A stretch of DNA of 35,673 nt from Aeromonas piscicola (GCF_000820005.1 NZ_CDBL01000016.1:1-35673); one strand, 5' to 3'. Positions 1 to 7,958 are shown, counted from the stretch's first letter. Numbers and translations are program-made. Notes: generated by a model not told the origin, from the letters alone.

Positions 1-60
1 ATCGAGCTTGAAGAAAAACTAACCAATATGAAAGAAGAACTGGAAGCGATTCCATTCTAA
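1..60 (+). CDS. 3' end of an upstream phage gene (partial)
   Basis: Frame 1 reads nineteen codons to a TAA at 58-60, ending ...EELEAIPF. The visible residues are rich in Glu, Lys and Leu, like the end of a coiled coil. An intrinsic terminator follows within 30 bases and a tail-gene unit starts right after. In siphophages the gene before the minor tail proteins is usually the tape measure, so that is the best guess. The fragment is too short to prove it. Confidence 0.55.
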   Translation: MELEEKLTNMKEELEAIPF

Positions 61-85
61 CTAATTTTCCTGTGGTGGGAAAACT

Positions 86-111
86 GGGCAGCCTTCGGGT
101 TGCCCTTTTTT
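86..111 (+). terminator. Intrinsic terminator after the upstream phage gene
   Basis: An eight-base-pair stem (GGGCAGCC with GGTTGCCC, one G-T wobble) closes a TTCG tetraloop and is followed by six T residues. It lies 25 bases after the stop codon at 58-60, so it separates that gene from the tail-tip unit starting at 165. Confidence 0.85.
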
Positions 112-125
112 ATTTCTGATTCCCC

Positions 126-157
126 CTAAATACCTCTAGATACCATTTACTAGAGGA
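126..157 (+). promoter_or_regulatory. Repeated phage element, copy 1: CTAAATA box plus RBS-overlapping inverted repeat
   Basis: The 17-mer CTAAATACCTCTAGATA at 126-142 recurs exactly at 1684-1700. Within it CCTCTAG (133-139) forms a perfect inverted repeat with CTAGAGG (150-156) across a 10-base loop. The right arm contains the AGAGG ribosome binding site for the ATG at 165. The element sits just after one terminator and just before a gene set, as does copy 2, which suggests a promoter. CTAAATA resembles the TATAAATA late promoters of T4-type phages. Whether the inverted repeat works as DNA (operator) or RNA (RBS hairpin) is open. Confidence 0.6.
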
Positions 158-164
158 TTTATTA

Positions 165-752
165 ATGGACTACAAAGTTTTAAGTGTCGATGATTTCAAC
201 ATAGGCGAGTTAGAGATAACAAATCTCGCACCTACCCTTATCAGTGAGACAGTATCGTATAAAACCGTTGCCATGAGCCGTGGCATCCACCGATTAGAGG
301 TGAGCGGTTCTATCATGCTTGAGAATCAGGATCAGGTCAGGAAGTGGCAAGCATTCATCTTGGGTGTACTAGGTCGCGCAATGCCCTGGAAGCTCGATAC
401 AGGAGCGGATAGTAGCTGGCATAACCCTTTCTATCTACCCGTTCGTGGAGTGACCTTATCGACTTCTGGGGGCATTGGGAACACAAAACTTACCGTTAGC
501 CAGGTGAACCAAATGCGCTTAGGTGCTCTTGTTCAGTTTGGTGATAATTTAAAAATACATGTTATTACAGACATTCAACAACAAAATAGCCAGATAACTA
601 TCTTCCCTCCCCTGCCCTATGCAATGCCACAAGGCACACCATTGAAATTCGATGTTAAACCCTTACTTAGGTTTGATGAGGATAATTTCAAGGTAATCTA
701 CGGGAGTAGAGGTAATGAGGTTAATTTTAAAGCAAGTGAGGCAATTCTATGA
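165..752 (+). CDS. Siphophage minor tail protein (195 aa)
   Basis: A 195-residue protein with no signal peptide or membrane segment. It opens with MDYKVLSVDD and is rich in alternating polar and beta-branched residues, consistent with a beta-sheet tail component. The position is diagnostic: it is first in a compact unit ending with a DUF6950-like protein and followed by a J-like tip protein, which is where lambda-like phages encode the M/L-type tail-tip or distal tail proteins. AGAGGA at 153-158 gives a good ribosome binding site for the ATG. The stop overlaps the next start by four bases (ATGA), implying translational coupling. The exact family is not recognised; the role is inferred from gene order. 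Confidence 0.7.
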   Translation: MDYKVLSVDDFNIGELEITNLAPTLISETVSYKTVAMSRGIHRLEVSGSIMLENQDQVRKWQAFILGVLGRAMPWKLDTGADSSWHNPFYLPVRGVTLSTSGGIGNTKLTVSQVNQMRLGALVQFGDNLKIHVITDIQQQNSQITIFPPLPYAMPQGTPLKFDVKPLLRFDEDNFKVIYGSRGNEVNFKASEAIL

Positions 753-1279
753 AAACCATTTGTACACTATTTCATCTGGACCTAACTGATGTTCCAGGTG
801 TGAATACCGTAGTCGCATTAACCGATGCGGGGATGGACGTTACCTATAACAACATCACATATCGTTCATTTGGTAGCCTTTTGGCTATCGACAAAGTGAC
901 TGAAGAAAATTCAATGAACAACAAGGGGGTCAAGGTAACATTGAGCGGCTTAGATATGAACACTGTCGAGCTGGTCAACAGTTCATTCTTCGTTAAGAAG
1001 CCAGTGACGATATACAAGGCGATAACTAAAGATGAGACGAACATCGTTGAATCAGCAAGTATCTATTATCGGGGGATAACCGATGTTCCCGAGATGAACG
1101 TAGATTACAAGAAGAACTCGGTTACTCTTCAAGTTGTTTGCAAATCTGTATTCGATTTGAGCGCAACCCCTTCACTTTCGCGAGCCCTCAATAGCACACA
1201 TCAATTATGGCATAACGGAGATCGTTGGTTCGAATTCGCGAACCAACAAAATCTTGAAGATGAAATCTGGATCCGATGA
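749..1279 (+). CDS. Siphophage tail-tip/hub protein, minor tail L or DUF2163-like (176 aa)
   Basis: A 176-residue protein whose layout matches the phage tail hub family that links the tape measure end to the J tip. The N-terminal part has TYRSFGSLLAIDKV, then a KVTLSGLD strand. A YYRGITDVPE segment follows in the middle. The C-terminus has the typical HQLWHNGDRWFEF, where many relatives read HQ..yPGD.gFe. The ATG overlaps the previous stop, and the stop at 1277-1279 overlaps the next ATG at 1276, so three genes are translationally chained. The assignment to L or DUF2163 is from recalled sequence style and gene order, not a profile search. Confidence 0.7.
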   Translation: MKTICTLFHLDLTDVPGVNTVVALTDAGMDVTYNNITYRSFGSLLAIDKVTEENSMNNKGVKVTLSGLDMNTVELVNSSFFVKKPVTIYKAITKDETNIVESASIYYRGITDVPEMNVDYKKNSVTLQVVCKSVFDLSATPSLSRALNSTHQLWHNGDRWFEFANQQNLEDEIWIR

Positions 1280-1662
1280 AGACTATAAACGCAATAAACA
1301 AATATATGGGGCAGACTCTCGATTTAGGGCATCTGGATTGCCTCACAATGCTCTTTGAGGTATTGGGCAGGGCTGACCTATTGGAGAGTACCAAAGGACG
1401 CTATACAACGATTCTCGGAGCTCTACGGTCACTACCAAAAGTAACTGGCATTAAGTCGATTCGTGAACTCTTGGGTGATTGTGAAGTAATTGAGAATGGT
1501 TACTTTGTTCAAGACGGCGATCTAGTCATTTCAGAAGGACGACATTGCTATATCTACTTCAGCGGAAGCCTATTTGGCGTATGGGATGCAGATACCTTTG
1601 GATTCCGACCTATAGAACTACCCTTACAAATCGAAAATTCTACTATCTACAGGCTCCCTTAA
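1276..1662 (+). CDS. DUF6950-like phage protein, probable NlpC/P60-type tail peptidase (128 aa)
   Basis: The pattern fits DUF6950: a Asp-Cys pair in GHLDCLTM near residue 21, a RGxY-like KGRYTTILGALRSL segment, then QDGDLVI and a short GVWD...GFRPIEL end. In lambda the equivalent slot is filled by K, whose NlpC/P60 domain is thought to open peptidoglycan during DNA entry. The Cys of DC is the likely nucleophile and the His in GRHCYIY a possible partner, but neither is proven. The start overlaps the previous stop (ATGA). The stop codon lies in the loop of a terminator hairpin, so this gene ends the first tail unit. Confidence 0.7.
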   Translation: MKTINAINKYMGQTLDLGHLDCLTMLFEVLGRADLLESTKGRYTTILGALRSLPKVTGIKSIRELLGDCEVIENGYFVQDGDLVISEGRHCYIYFSGSLFGVWDADTFGFRPIELPLQIENSTIYRLP

Positions 1663-1676
1663 AACGGAGCCTTTTT
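1651..1676 (+). terminator. Intrinsic terminator closing the first tail unit
   Basis: AGGCTCC (1651-1657) pairs with GGAGCCT (1666-1672) across an eight-base loop, followed by a T run to 1676. The TAA stop of the upstream gene is inside the loop, so terminating transcripts would end almost at the last codon. Confidence 0.85.
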
Positions 1677-1683
1677 CATATCT

Positions 1684-1715
1684 CTAAATACCTCTAGATA
1701 TTAACTAACTAGAGG
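1684..1715 (+). promoter_or_regulatory. Repeated phage element, copy 2: CTAAATA box plus RBS-overlapping inverted repeat
   Basis: The same 17-mer as at 126-142 occurs at 1684-1700. CCTCTAG (1691-1697) is complementary to CTAGAGG (1709-1715) across an 11-base loop of different sequence. The right arm again carries the AGAGG ribosome binding site, here for the ATG at 1725. It begins eight bases after a terminator, so the downstream gene needs a new promoter here. Confidence 0.6.
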
Positions 1716-1724
1716 ATTTTAAAT

Positions 1725-4700
1725 ATGGCAATTTCAGCTACCGCAATGGCCGTAATTACCGCAATTTCTGCCGCAGCGGCTGTGGCTTCAATGGCAATTG
1801 CATTGTCAGCTCGTGGTAAAGGTGCTGGGGACTTCCAAGATCACGGACTTGCAATCTCAAGACGCGGACAAGATAACCCTTCCATTGTTCCATTTGGGAA
1901 TTGTATTGTTCCAGCCGCAAGGGTCTGGACGAATGTAAACAACAATAATCAAAAATGGATGGTTCAGAATTTCAGTTTGGGTCATGGACCGTTTGCGAAA
2001 ATCGAACAAGTCTATGTAGATGAACAGCCATTATTCAACGTAGAGGATACTGATAAATCTGAACAGTGGTTCAACAACGTTCATTTCAAACCCGGCTTCG
2101 AAAACGTTCAACTTGGCGTTCGAGCTGGATTGCCTCACAATACTACATGGCAGAAGATCATAGATAACGGGGATGGTCAGTGGACAAAGGACCACCGTGG
2201 AGATGGGATCGGGACTCTGAGCTTCTTGATTGAAAGACCGGACATGAAAGGTAAGTCAGACAATCCATACAGGATCATGTCTAATAATTTCAATGTAACA
2301 GCCCTTGTTCAAGGTGTTGCTGTAGTCGATCCACGGGTTTCCCTGGAAGGATGGAATGACAAATCTAAGCGTGTATGGGGTAGCTCTTATAACAACCCTG
2401 CTTGCTGCCTGTTAACCTATCTCGCCGATAATGAGTGGGGCTTTGGCGCTCGTATGGATATGGTTGATCTATCTTCATTCGTATTACTTGCGAATTGGTG
2501 TGACCAGAACAAAATCACCTTAGACGGATATGTAGATCAAGGTCAGACATACGGAAAGATTCTAGATGCTTTCACTTCTGCATTTGGAGGCTCTATCTTC
2601 CTTCAGAACGGGATGATTACCGCTAAACCTGACACTATCAGCCCTGTCATGTTCAACGTAAACGAAGAAGACATTGTTGATAGCATCACGGTCTCCAACA
2701 ATGCTGCTGAATATTACAATACAATAAAGGTAGATTTCCAGAATAGCGAATCCAGATACTGCAAAGACACTTTCGTTTTACCAGCCGATGCAAAAGAAGA
2801 TCCGACAATCCAAGCTGATGGTCGTATTTTTGAAGACACCATTGATTGTCCAATGAGTACGAACTCAGAATATATTCGGATGTTTGCAAATCGCGAACTA
2901 AAACGAGCTAAGTTGTGCCGAAAGTCGATTAACCTAAGTTTGACCAATACTCAATTTGATTTGAAAATGGGTAGAGTCTTCACGGTAACACATGCTCTTT
3001 ATAAGCTTGATACAAAAACCAAGTGGCGAATAACCAAACTCGAATCAAGTCTTGATAAAAGTGTGTTAGTGACTAAGGTCAGTGCTGAAGAGTATAGCGA
3101 TCTTGTATATGATACGACTGCATATGATGACGGGATCATCTCCGGTAATCTCCCTCGACCAGACTTTACTATTCTACCAGTAACCAACTTGAAGTTCGTT
3201 CAAAATGATACGCTCGCTGTTGGTAGCGGTGTTCTTAGTTGGCAAGGTCAATACTATGGCGACCGTAGATTTATTGTTCAGTATAAACTCAGTTCTGAAA
3301 CAGCCTGGACCCAATATGGTGAATACCCGTTTGAATCTATAATGATTCAAGGTCTCCAAACTAAGAAATACGACTTTCGGGTTCAGACTATATGTTCGAT
3401 TGGTGGAAGTGCCTGGACAGTTATAACTGATCAACAAGTTAATCGAACTGTTAACCTCCCTGCGGTGAAGAATCTTAAATCTGATTTCACTGGTGCTGAT
3501 TGCATCATCACCTTTGACCCTGTATCAGGTGCGATATCTAACAACTCTGTTGTGGGTGATGGGATCACAGACCTTAGCCAGCTAGTTGCTTATTACAAGG
3601 TAGATGTACAGCACAACACAGGCTCTACAAAGACGTATACGACATCCAACGGTAGATTCGTCTATAGCTATGATGAGAACGGAAAGAATGGCTTAGATCG
3701 CCGCCTGAACGTCACAGTGACCCCAATCTCGATATATGGTGATGTTGGTGGAGTTGCTAAGACATCTGCTTACAATAGTCCGATGGATCAAGCCGGTGGA
3801 GTAAGTATTCTTAGTGAATTGCTTACGTTTACAGTATCTTGGACTAACCGTAGTTCACAGGTTTCTGATTACTCTCATACCAATATTTATATCAAACCAA
3901 CTATGGCGGAAGACCTTAATCCTGTGACTCATTACATAGGTCAAAGTTCAAACGGTAGCTTTACCAAGAACATTGATAAGGATGAAGGTTGGGTAGTTGT
4001 CGAAGATGTAGATCTGTATGGTGGTGCGATTCCTGTAATTGGTTCTGCTCCTATCTACTTCAAGACAAGCAATATTGACGAAATGCTTGGGGAGAGTCAG
4101 TGGCAAGAAGACCAGAATGCTAAATTTGCAAAACTCCATACTCTTGCTGTCGATAGCAACGGTAATACAGAAGGTATGCAAATCGGCGTCAATGGTGAAC
4201 CGGGTTCTAGCCAGACAAGTTATGTGAGCTTCAAAGTAGATAGTTTCCAGATTGAGCAAGGTACTGGTGGTAGTAAATCACCTGTGTTTGCTGTGATAGA
4301 TGGCAAGACAATCATGAAGAATGCTTATATAGAAGATTTGACCGCAAGTAATATTCGCGGATCAAGTATAACGGGTAATGAGATCAATTCGAATAGTATC
4401 ATTCGCGCTGGCTCTGGTAATACTTCAGCAACCTTGGATGGTTCTAATCCAACATGGCGCATATATTCTGGTCATGCTACTCCCGACTATGCCCCGTTCC
4501 GAGTCGCTAGTACTGGCGAAGTATGGATGGACAAAGCAGTGGTGAGAGGTGCTGTATATGCTGATTCAGGTTCCTTTACTGGGAATTTAATCGCAAAAGG
4601 TGGTCGAGTTGACGAAGCTTTGTTTTGTGGCTCTAACAACACAGCTTATATTTCTGGTCATCCAGACCATAATTTTTTGCAGGGCCCAGGTTCTAAATTT

Positions 4701-5210
4701 ACCGTAGACCGATCAGGAAATATGATATGTCAACATGCCGTCATCCACTCAGGAGAATTTTTCGGTCGCGTCTCTGTTGAACAGTTGGTTGGCGATGTAT
4801 ACCGGAAATCATACTACTATCAACGTGTTATAGAGCCTCAGATTATTTCTGGTGGCAGCGGCGAACGAGAGTTCTTTAGAGCTAACATTGGTGTACAACC
4901 TTTTAATCAACGTTTGGTTCTGAGTAATATTAACGCCCCAGTGAGGATGTATGATAACCCCGGAACCGCAGATTTCTATTATCAAATAGAGGGGCAAGGT
5001 CCGATATGGTACAGCAAGATTGATGGTCCTTCAGGGGCTCGTATACCGGACTTGGTAAATTTCTCCGTTCAGATGCCACCGAATGCAACTTGGATCCGTT
5101 TCTTTTGTGTTCCACATAACAAGATAACTTGGGAACGGGCACAAGCAATAGGGGGAGTTATTGAAACCATGAAGTTCGAGCAAGTAGGAATGAGTGTAAC
5201 GACTGGCTAA
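1725..5210 (+). CDS. Phage tail tip attachment protein J-like (1161 aa)
   Basis: A lambda J-like central tip protein that would contact the host receptor. Length (1161) and place (last tail gene, after a K-like gene) fit; lambda J is about 1130 residues. The first 35 residues are an Ala/Ile-rich hydrophobic stretch typical of the family. Around residues 205-255 the NPACCLLTYLADNEWGFGARMD block matches the J core, where relatives have NPA...L...yGlG. Residues about 480-690 look like two fibronectin type III-like modules (for example PVTNLKFVQND...). The last 400 residues, with repeated ...DGKTIMKNAYIEDLTASNI... style segments, are fibre-like and probably carry receptor specificity. AGAGGA precedes the ATG. 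Host range cannot be read from sequence. Confidence 0.85.
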   Translation: MAISATAMAVITAISAAAAVASMAIALSARGKGAGDFQDHGLAISRRGQDNPSIVPFGNCIVPAARVWTNVNNNNQKWMVQNFSLGHGPFAKIEQVYVDEQPLFNVEDTDKSEQWFNNVHFKPGFENVQLGVRAGLPHNTTWQKIIDNGDGQWTKDHRGDGIGTLSFLIERPDMKGKSDNPYRIMSNNFNVTALVQGVAVVDPRVSLEGWNDKSKRVWGSSYNNPACCLLTYLADNEWGFGARMDMVDLSSFVLLANWCDQNKITLDGYVDQGQTYGKILDAFTSAFGGSIFLQNGMITAKPDTISPVMFNVNEEDIVDSITVSNNAAEYYNTIKVDFQNSESRYCKDTFVLPADAKEDPTIQADGRIFEDTIDCPMSTNSEYIRMFANRELKRAKLCRKSINLSLTNTQFDLKMGRVFTVTHALYKLDTKTKWRITKLESSLDKSVLVTKVSAEEYSDLVYDTTAYDDGIISGNLPRPDFTILPVTNLKFVQNDTLAVGSGVLSWQGQYYGDRRFIVQYKLSSETAWTQYGEYPFESIMIQGLQTKKYDFRVQTICSIGGSAWTVITDQQVNRTVNLPAVKNLKSDFTGADCIITFDPVSGAISNNSVVGDGITDLSQLVAYYKVDVQHNTGSTKTYTTSNGRFVYSYDENGKNGLDRRLNVTVTPISIYGDVGGVAKTSAYNSPMDQAGGVSILSELLTFTVSWTNRSSQVSDYSHTNIYIKPTMAEDLNPVTHYIGQSSNGSFTKNIDKDEGWVVVEDVDLYGGAIPVIGSAPIYFKTSNIDEMLGESQWQEDQNAKFAKLHTLAVDSNGNTEGMQIGVNGEPGSSQTSYVSFKVDSFQIEQGTGGSKSPVFAVIDGKTIMKNAYIEDLTASNIRGSSITGNEINSNSIIRAGSGNTSATLDGSNPTWRIYSGHATPDYAPFRVASTGEVWMDKAVVRGAVYADSGSFTGNLIAKGGRVDEALFCGSNNTAYISGHPDHNFLQGPGSKFTVDRSGNMICQHAVIHSGEFFGRVSVEQLVGDVYRKSYYYQRVIEPQIISGGSGEREFFRANIGVQPFNQRLVLSNINAPVRMYDNPGTADFYYQIEGQGPIWYSKIDGPSGARIPDLVNFSVQMPPNATWIRFFCVPHNKITWERAQAIGGVIETMKFEQVGMSVTTG

Positions 5211-5264
5211 TTTGTTGTAGTATCAGCTCTGGGTGGGATAACACAACGAAACCCAAGTGAACAT

Positions 5265-5287
5265 AAGGGCCCCTAGTGGGCCCTTTT
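5265..5287 (+). terminator. Intrinsic terminator after the J-like gene
   Basis: AAGGGCCC (5265-5272) pairs with GGGCCCTT (5278-5285) over a five-base loop, with a T run to 5287. It lies between the plus-strand tail genes and the 3' end of the minus-strand cargo operon. It should act mainly on the plus strand, as the minus strand lacks a clean T tract. Confidence 0.85.
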
Positions 5288-5292
5288 ACCAT

Positions 5293-6057
5293 TCAAACGT
5301 TGGTGGTTGGTTCAGCCAATTTTAAATGGAAAGCATTGTTTATGCTTCTTGTGGGAACTTTGATTGCAATCCCTTCTAGTGATCCTAAATGCATGGTCTT
5401 ATGTTCAGCAGGTTCAGGGAATTGAATCACAAACCTATATTCACTTTGATATTCGTAGTCTGTCCTCTTCCTGAACAGTGTTTCTATTTCATTAAAATCA
5501 CCATGGAACGTCTCAGGATCAAAGTATCGAACAATGTCGTGAGCACATCTATATCCATGATTAACTAATGTTTCTTTGACTTTATTAGTAAAGTCTTTAA
5601 CTTTAAAAATAATAACTGCAAATTCTCCTAAAGAAAGGACACTATCATCAAGCGTTTTAGCTTCCCTAAGCATTGCATTTATTTTTTCAACAACTAGAAC
5701 CTTTTCTTCCTCTGTCTCATAAGACTCATTGTATTCAGGCTTTTTTACTGCATACATACAATATAAATTGAAATTGTTATATACCGCTGGTTGCATTACT
5801 ACTGGTCCAGCTAAGTTTGCTCCTGATAATTCAATTGATTTATTTACACCATTATCATCAACATAACTAAGATTCATAGTTATCTGATCTGATTGATACC
5901 AACTAGACGCAGCTTCAAATCTATCCCCTCTTACATCATCATTAATACCTTTAAATGAACCTAGTGTTCTGCAATACATTTCACCATTATTAATGAATGC
6001 ATCGGCATACTCTTCTTTATCGAATATTTTTATTAAAACAATTATTTCTGAACTCAT
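5293..6057 (-). CDS. Unrecognised 254-aa cargo protein
   Basis: I do not recognise a named family. The N-terminal part reads like soluble proteins with a conserved ...GEMYCRTLGSFK...RGDRFE... block (residues about 23-50), reminiscent of bacterial hypothetical proteins with a YxxTLxxF...RxDxxE pattern. It has no signal peptide or convincing membrane segment. It is the last of three minus-strand genes, 11 bases after the 79-residue membrane protein, and its 3' end abuts the tail-gene terminator. The coding strand is clearly AT-rich, unlike the chromosome to the right. Opposite orientation to the tail genes and position right after J are typical of phage moron genes. A defence or immunity role is possible but unsupported by motifs. 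Confidence 0.65.
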   Translation of the reverse strand: MSSEIIVLIKIFDKEEYADAFINNGEMYCRTLGSFKGINDDVRGDRFEAASSWYQSDQITMNLSYVDDNGVNKSIELSGANLAGPVVMQPAVYNNFNLYCMYAVKKPEYNESYETEEEKVLVVEKINAMLREAKTLDDSVLSLGEFAVIIFKVKDFTNKVKETLVNHGYRCAHDIVRYFDPETFHGDFNEIETLFRKRTDYEYQSEYRFVIQFPEPAEHKTMHLGSLEGIAIKVPTRSINNAFHLKLAEPTTNV

Positions 6058-6068
6058 TTCAATCGAAC

Positions 6069-6308
6069 CTACATATAGAATTTTAATAATGGAACATAGA
6101 AACAGATAAACCCTACAAAGTTCAACCAGAACAGAACCATTCTCTTGTAATACCAGAACACCCCGCCAGCTAAAACAGCAAAGAACCAGAGCACTCTAGG
6201 CATAAGAACCACATACAGTGCAGCCCAATCACTTAGATCCGGCATCATAAACAAGATCGGCATCATGACGTAGTTGATTGCCAGTACAATAAACAGTAAT
6301 CCTATCAT
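6069..6308 (-). CDS. Small membrane protein, possible immunity partner (79 aa)
   Basis: A 79-residue, very hydrophobic protein with three likely membrane segments (residues about 2-20, 27-48 and 54-75), separated by short loops such as MPDLSDW and YYKR. Its ATG overlaps the TGA of the upstream 369-residue gene by four bases, so the two are translationally coupled. A small membrane protein tightly coupled behind a candidate effector is a common immunity arrangement. A holin is an alternative given the phage setting, but no endolysin is adjacent. Function is inference from context only. Confidence 0.65.
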   Translation of the reverse strand: MIGLLFIVLAINYVMMPILFMMPDLSDWAALYVVLMPRVLWFFAVLAGGVFWYYKRMVLFWLNFVGFICFYVPLLKFYM

Positions 6309-7414
6309 TTAATCTCACCACTGAATGGATAGTCCATTTCCATGACTGTAACAAAGGGTTTGAAGGCAAAACGTTTGTAATGTTGGAGGATGAACCAAGC
6401 ACGAAATCCCGGCAATAACCCATACGGTTTGATATGGCCTGTTGTTGGATCTGGTCCAATGTCTGGGGCATCTAATCCGAAATGGTCAAACAGAGTAATT
6501 CGAATCGTCCCCTTGAAGAAGTTACCGAACTTATTGTACTTAGTGATCTCGGCCTTCCCTGCCCACACATCATTGATAGCGATAGTTGTCCCTCCGATAA
6601 TGTCAGCTCCAGAACTAAAATTAGGCAGTCTAAAACCTTGCTGTCTGGCCTTGTATCCATTCATCAGCATGGATAGATCCAACTTGTTGATCTCACCCTT
6701 AAGTTGTGTGTTCTGTGCAACGACTTCATCAATGATGGTCTTTGAAAAGGCTTGTGTTTTGGGATGGATCCGAACTGCTTTAGTTAGTGTCGGATTGCGA
6801 TAATCAGCTCCGGTACTCTTCTCGAAGTGCTGGATCATCGCCAAGGTGTTCATCTTCAAATCGCCACTTGAGAAGTACCCAACGGCCATTTGTCTGAACG
6901 TCTCAAACAGTGGCTTGGGGCTCATTGTCTCAAGGTCTTTGATATTCAGATCATCACCAAGCTTGCCCAGGAAGAACGGCATAGATTTGATCTGTTGTGC
7001 AGTCATAGTTCCAAACTGCATATCATCGGCCTTGCTGCCGTCTAGCTTCTTCTCTCGTTCGCGCGGACTCTTGTATATCAGTACAGGTACACGATATGTA
7101 GTAGCTGACTTGGTATCAGTCTTGGGCTGTAAGGTAGGGGATGGGCGCTCTACTGGTGGACGCTCTTTTTCCGCAGACCCAAACCACATAGTCGGCTTGG
7201 CTTTGGCATAAGCCGCTTTGATAGCCTGCTCAAACTTGGGCGTCCCACTCACTGAGATCTGATCGCCTTGGATAGTACAGCACGCAAACACATCAGATTG
7301 CATCCCCAGCACGACCTTAGACCCATCCTCAAGACTTCCTGCTATCGGGCCTAGAATGCGTTTGAACTCGTCTTTGGTTAGCTGGTTGATGTCTCTGAGG
7401 TCTGGTTTCTGCAT
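6305..7414 (-). CDS. DUF3289-like protein, candidate effector (369 aa)
   Basis: The C-terminal half resembles DUF3289: an IAINDVWAGKAEIT segment, then ITLFDHFGLDAPDIG, then PGFRAWFILQHYKRFAFKPFVT and a final FSGEIK. The N-terminal 120 residues are more variable and include a Pro/Lys/Thr-rich linker (about 80-105). No signal peptide is visible. From memory, DUF3289 domains occur at the ends of secreted or polymorphic-toxin-like proteins; the biochemical activity is unknown to me. It is the first gene of a minus-strand operon and is coupled to a membrane protein that could give immunity. The start ATG lacks a strong ribosome binding site. The family call needs a profile search. Confidence 0.7.
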   Translation of the reverse strand: MQKPDLRDINQLTKDEFKRILGPIAGSLEDGSKVVLGMQSDVFACCTIQGDQISVSGTPKFEQAIKAAYAKAKPTMWFGSAEKERPPVERPSPTLQPKTDTKSATTYRVPVLIYKSPREREKKLDGSKADDMQFGTMTAQQIKSMPFFLGKLGDDLNIKDLETMSPKPLFETFRQMAVGYFSSGDLKMNTLAMIQHFEKSTGADYRNPTLTKAVRIHPKTQAFSKTIIDEVVAQNTQLKGEINKLDLSMLMNGYKARQQGFRLPNFSSGADIIGGTTIAINDVWAGKAEITKYNKFGNFFKGTIRITLFDHFGLDAPDIGPDPTTGHIKPYGLLPGFRAWFILQHYKRFAFKPFVTVMEMDYPFSGEIK

Positions 7415-7606
7415 TGGTATACGTTCGATTACTGGGTTAAAAGGCGCACTTTATCATCAATGCACCAATCGAGACCATAAAGACGTTTTCTGGAAGCGGC
7501 AATTTGTGACGCTTTGATAGATAACCAAACTACATTGGGATCATTTGGAGCAAGTTCAAGCGTTGTTGAGATTTTAAACAGAAGGACTTGTAATGGTCTG
7601 ATTTGC

Positions 7607-7650
7607 ACAATATATTGTATCTAGTCTCACGACTGGCACTACATGTAGTG
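7607..7650. promoter_or_regulatory. Twin palindromes upstream of the MBL cassette
   Basis: Two perfect palindromes lie in the 269-base divergent intergenic region: ACAATATATTGT (7607-7618, 12 bp) and CACTACATGTAGTG (7637-7650, 14 bp). Their centres are 31 bases apart, about three helical turns. They lie 34-77 bases before the ATG at 7684, where a repressor or activator could sit. The first overlaps AT-rich sequence that could be a -10 region. No regulator gene is adjacent. The rest of 7415-7683 holds no gene I can support. Confidence 0.45.
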
Positions 7651-7683
7651 TTCATTGCAAACCCAACACAAGGTTTATTGATT

Positions 7684-7929
7684 ATGACAAACAAGAAACA
7701 AACCTCACCCTCTGTAGCCAGCCAAGCGGCTCAGGTACTGAAAGATCCGAATGCTTCAAAAATCCAGCGATCACTCGCTGGCTCTGCGCTCGCTCAAGCG
7801 AACACTGGTAAGCAGCCTAGCGCAGCAATGGAAGCAAAAGCAGGTGCTGCACTACAAAGTGACAAGTACAACGACAAGACTAAAACACTGGCTGGTTCAA
7901 TTGTTGCTCAGAGCAGCAAAAACCACTAA
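7684..7929 (+). CDS. Small conserved protein with duplicated LAGS motif (81 aa)
   Basis: The 81-residue product contains two copies of a roughly 30-residue unit. The first runs through VASQAAQVLKDP to SLAGSALAQA; the second runs from MEAKAGAALQSD to TLAGSIVAQS. Each ends in LAGS-x-[LV/A]-AQ. Small Ala/Ser/Lys-rich proteins of this style are common as hypothetical genes in accessory regions; no function is known to me. I chose the ATG at 7684 because the sequence upstream in frame does not look like this family. The ribosome binding site (AAGG) is weak. It lies 29 bases before the MBL gene, in the same direction, so co-transcription is likely. Confidence 0.75.
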   Translation: MTNKKQTSPSVASQAAQVLKDPNASKIQRSLAGSALAQANTGKQPSAAMEAKAGAALQSDKYNDKTKTLAGSIVAQSSKNH

Positions 7930-7958
7930 AAGGTAAACGATTGCTTTGGGGGGCAAAA

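Noticed and set aside
6390..7211. Plus-strand frames across the DUF3289-like gene
   Set aside because: They lack motifs and ribosome binding sites, and overlap a minus-strand frame with coherent family-like sequence and coupled neighbours.
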